From NCBI GenBank assembly GCA_002499905.1, contig DANP01000016.1, positions 18,763-82,762 of the forward strand: 64,000 nt of DNA, read 5' to 3'. The stretch comes from Methanolinea sp. UBA277 (GTDB taxonomy: Archaea > Halobacteriota > Methanomicrobia > Methanomicrobiales > Methanospirillaceae). The position numbers and the translations under genes are program-made. This document shows positions 61,589-64,000 of this stretch, piece by piece. A model generated the notes under the pieces. That model did not search any database and was not told the origin of the DNA. It worked only from the letters and a program-made list of their open reading frames with translations. The first letter of the stretch is position 1. Each line of letters starts with the position of its first letter.

Positions 61589-62320
61589 TCAGTCCTCCCT
61601 TGTGTCCGGAGTGGTCATCGGGAGCAGGATATCGGTGGCAAACAGGGCTGCTTCTATGGCGCTGTTGGCATCTGCAGCACACACCCCGAGGTGGATCTCC
61701 GAATATCGCCTGCCGGGAATTTTTCCGGAATAGCAGAGCCTGACGAACAGTACCCCCGCAATGTCCCGGATGTTCCTGGCCAGGTCCCGTTCTGCATCCA
61801 GAATAATGGATTTATCAGCATGTTGCGGGCATGCCAGGTTGCAGAAGAGGACCGTGGTGCCCGGATAGCACCCTTTCCGGAGTTCCCTGGAAAATCCTTC
61901 AGCCGTGGTGAACTCTTCACACTCACCAAGGCGGGCCAGCACATCATCAATGGTTGGATCGGTCATCAGCACGTTTCCGGCACCATCCAGTTCCCCGATC
62001 ACAAACTTTGGAAAAGGCTGGGCCTTGAATCCTTCAATGACCGCAAACTGCATCCCTGCATCGCAGAGCATGACCAGGATCTCCTCGAGATCGTTCTCCC
62101 GGATTGCAGTAATCGTCTTTTCACTGTCGATTCCCGCCGATATTCTTGCACCGGCCTCAAAGAATCGTGTTGTGTCTTTCCCCTCTTCAAGGTTCACCGT
62201 GTGATGCCCTATGTGTTTGATGACACCGACCGGCCCGCGGGCTTTCAAAGCCGGGATCAGGGAGTGGATGAACATGGTTTTTCCCGTCCCTGAGACCCCG
62301 GCAACGTGTATGATCTTCAT
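61589..62320 (-). CDS. mobB: MobB-like molybdopterin-guanine dinucleotide biosynthesis protein, with MoaE-like C-terminus
   Basis: 243 aa. The first ~165 residues are a MobB-type P-loop GTPase (HVAGVSGTGKTMFIHSLIPAL, VIKHIGHH, DTTRFFEAGA, VIEGFKAQPFPKFVI). The rest (from about 175, with ARNIRDIAGVLFVRLCYSGKIPGRRY and AIEAALFATDILL) resembles part of MoaE, the large subunit of molybdopterin synthase, though key residues cannot be confirmed by eye. Serves formylmethanofuran dehydrogenase, which needs the Mo/W guanine-dinucleotide cofactor. It overlaps the upstream gene by four bases. Confidence 0.85.
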   Translation of the reverse strand: MKIIHVAGVSGTGKTMFIHSLIPALKARGPVGVIKHIGHHTVNLEEGKDTTRFFEAGARISAGIDSEKTITAIRENDLEEILVMLCDAGMQFAVIEGFKAQPFPKFVIGELDGAGNVLMTDPTIDDVLARLGECEEFTTAEGFSRELRKGCYPGTTVLFCNLACPQHADKSIILDAERDLARNIRDIAGVLFVRLCYSGKIPGRRYSEIHLGVCAADANSAIEAALFATDILLPMTTPDTRED

Positions 62321-62859
62321 GGAGATCCCTCCTCACTCCCTTTCTCACCCTCTTCACGTGACCGGAGAAGAGCCGCCGCTGCTTCCCCGACACTCCGCAT
62401 AACGTCCGATATCCGGTCCTCAATATCGATCTCTTCGTCTATATCGAGCGAGGATCGTTCAACCTCGAGCAGGAAGCGGGCCACTTCGCTCGCCTCAAAG
62501 AGGAGGTCATCGAGCTCCTCCTGGGTGAAGAATCCGCACATGGCGCCGTAGAAGAAGGTTGCCCCGGACTTGGTGACCTTCTTTTTGAACGAGTTCCGTG
62601 CCTGGTTGACGGCCTGTGGGGTGTAGCATTCCTGCATGAAGGGCACAAGTTCCGGGAGGTGCTGACCGATAAAGGTCATCTCTGCCCCGTTCCGGGTCCG
62701 GAAGTCGGTGCAGAGGCGGGCGATGGCCCATTCCCTGGCCGTGATGTAGGTTCGCCTCCTGAGAAACTGGTTCACCTTCCGGTAGGTCGCACCATCGACT
62801 TTCTTGAATTTTTTGTACTTGTTGATGTCCTCCTGCCCGAAATGCTGCGCCATACTCAT
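62317..62859 (-). CDS. DUF5806-like conserved archaeal protein
   Basis: About 180 aa from ATG 62859 (ATG 62853 also possible). KFKKVDGATYRKVNQFLRR, TYITAREWAIARLCTDFR and LPELVPFMQECYTPQAVNQARNSF are strongly conserved-looking helical segments, matching a family shared by methanogens and haloarchaea (DUF5806). The end is acidic and charged. ATGA overlap with mobB. Function unknown; the segments suggest a DNA- or RNA-associated helical protein but no motif proves it. Confidence 0.82.
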   Translation of the reverse strand: MSMAQHFGQEDINKYKKFKKVDGATYRKVNQFLRRRTYITAREWAIARLCTDFRTRNGAEMTFIGQHLPELVPFMQECYTPQAVNQARNSFKKKVTKSGATFFYGAMCGFFTQEELDDLLFEASEVARFLLEVERSSLDIDEEIDIEDRISDVMRSVGEAAAALLRSREEGEKGSEEGSP

Positions 62860-63767
62860 GATAGCATTATACACATGGTTTCTTATACACTCCGGGTAAC
62901 AGGCGTCTTCAGGGGGCCCTTTTATATATAGCATCATATGGTTTATGCATTCATCCGGGAGGTTCCTGCATGATGAGAAAAATCTGAATCTTTAAAGTTA
63001 TTTTTGAAAAATAGCGGATAATTTCTTTTATTTAGGGGGCAACATCGACTCCTGAAAGCAGCATGAAGGTTACAGGGAAGGACCTCATCGCGGTACACTT
63101 TTTTCCATAAAAAGGATGTTGGTAAGATATGAGAGGGCAGGGATCATTTCAGGTCCCGTGAAATCCCAGAAGGGTCAGGATTTTCAATTCCAGGGTGTTG
63201 TACAAGCAACACCCCCTCTCCAGGGACTCCCGAAATGTCATACAACGCCCTGTGTGCGGTTGAGAAACATGCTTTGGAGAGAGAATCATCATCCGGATTT
63301 TTTCCGGCATTTTCGGCACCGAACATGTGAAACGATTTTTTTCGGCTTTTTGGAGTGATAAGCGGCCTGGAACACCTTACACCTATCCGGTGAAATTCCA
63401 TTTCCACGGTTTTCTTTCTGGCGGGAGGTAATTCCTGGCTTTTCCCGGCATTCTGAATTCCTTGGAATTTTTCCACTCATTGATACTCTCCCGATAAATG
63501 GAAAGGCATGATTAAAACGGAAAGCGGGGCGTCCTTTCTTTGATCACGGGCATTCTTATACCTGCAATAGACGACAGTATGGACGCTCCCGATCTGCATC
63601 TGTCAGATACCGAAGGCCTCTGTTTAATGGTTCAAGGATCACGCTATTCTCTTCACCTGATCCTTTCAGCGCCGTTTCGCCTGGTACGAAGAACAATCCA
63701 AACACTCGCCATCATCTGCGGCCCTGTTTCATTGATGCCAGGACCTCTCATGTTGTAGGGAGAGGTT
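62860..63767. other. Intergenic region with small palindromes
   Basis: About 900 bases with no gene I can support. The first part is AT-rich and probably holds promoters, including ATATGGTTTATG (62934-62945), which also occurs near 60115-60126. A perfect hairpin lies at 63193-63214 and a short palindrome AATTCCTTGGAATT at 63456-63469. Small frames at 63116-63358, 63144-63476 (minus) and 63540-63758 show no recognisable family. Confidence 0.4.
63193..63214. repeat. Perfect 8-bp inverted repeat (hairpin)
   Basis: GGGTGTTG and CAACACCC are exact complements around a six-base loop TACAAG. Position in a gene-free stretch suggests an RNA hairpin, a regulator site or a terminator-like element; no T-run follows directly. 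Confidence 0.45.
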
Positions 63768-64000
63768 TCAGATCGTTTCCTTGGCACTTTCCTGCATGTG
63801 CTCTCCTTCCACAAGCTGGGGGGCTTGGATGGCTACTGTCCGGGGAGGATCGTCATGTGAACAGATTGCCAATTGCTGGATATAGAAATCCAGTTTGTCC
63901 TTTCTGAAATCCCGTTCGTCATACTCTTTTCCAGGATTCAGGAAAATCTTAAAAATCGCCAATGCAGCTTGCCGGAACTCATCCCGGCAGGTTCTCCGAA
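63768..64000 (-). CDS. C-terminal end of an unidentified protein (partial, N-terminus off the right edge)
   Basis: A minus-strand frame is open from the right edge to the stop at 63768, about 77 codons. The peptide (RTCRDEFRQAALAIFKIFLN..., ending MQESAKETI) looks like a charged soluble tail. It is too short to assign to a family, and coding status is likely but unproven. Confidence 0.45.
   Translation of the reverse strand, partial: RRTCRDEFRQAALAIFKIFLNPGKEYDERDFRKDKLDFYIQQLAICSHDDPPRTVAIQAPQLVEGEHMQESAKETI

Overview
The window is a dense stretch of a methanogenic euryarchaeon with GC-rich coding sequence. Methenyl-H4MPT cyclohydrolase, a four-subunit pyruvate synthase, methanogenesis marker protein 12, an Orc1/Cdc6 initiator, archaeal ribosomal proteins and EF-1A, stand-alone NifB, hexulose-6-phosphate synthase fused to an RraA domain, split GMP synthetase and several protein families typical of Methanomicrobia (DUF3821, DUF5803, DUF5806) all point to the order Methanomicrobiales. 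I cannot name the genus from the sequence alone. There are no insertion sequences, CRISPR arrays or rRNA genes, and one tRNA (Val, anticodon TAC).

Layout. 1-4.85 kb: a minus-strand operon of a small radical-SAM protein, a DUF1257/Ycf35-like protein, a Ycf46-like AAA+ ATPase and a long WD40 protein that runs off the left edge; a perfect 10-bp inverted repeat lies upstream. 5.1-12.7 kb: tRNA splicing endonuclease, TrpS, PheS, PheT, HisF and S-adenosyl/S-inosylhomocysteine hydrolase. 13-18 kb: an OGG-type DNA glycosylase, small conserved and lipoprotein genes, NifB, an exported FKBP and tRNA-Val, with an AT-rich gene-poor stretch. 18-25.4 kb: a methyltransferase, Mch, Orc1, phosphoglycerate mutase, a sugar epimerase, a DUF368 membrane protein and marker 12. 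25.5-28.3 kb: porCDAB. 28.4-33 kb: threonine synthase, a nitrilase-family amidase, MarC and the L7Ae-S28e-L24e-Ndk ribosomal operon.

33-44 kb is rich in envelope functions: a DUF2298 membrane protein, an LPG-synthase-like flippase, a family-2 glycosyltransferase and an FAD oxidoreductase overlap in one operon, facing a CetZ-like tubulin gene with its own membrane-protein partner; Agl23 follows S10 and EF-1A. 44-48 kb holds a small siroheme sulfite reductase and a cobalamin group (CobS, CobZ, CobT). 48-53.7 kb: GuaA amidotransferase, YkgJ and TraB proteins, a probable PGF-CTERM surface protein, a nitroreductase, superoxide reductase and a DUF475 membrane protein. 53.8-58.4 kb: HPS-RraA and a tandem PaaK pair with an ACT-domain protein. 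58.5-63 kb: a solo Cas1-family gene with no cas2, effector or array, then acylphosphatase, GlmM, MobB and a DUF5806 protein. The right edge carries the end of one further gene.

The two places most worth a second look are the radical-SAM/DUF1257/AAA+/WD40 operon, which looks like an uncharacterised ATP-dependent system with a large scaffold or sensor subunit, and the orphan Cas1 integrase, which appears catalytically intact yet sits outside any CRISPR or casposon context.
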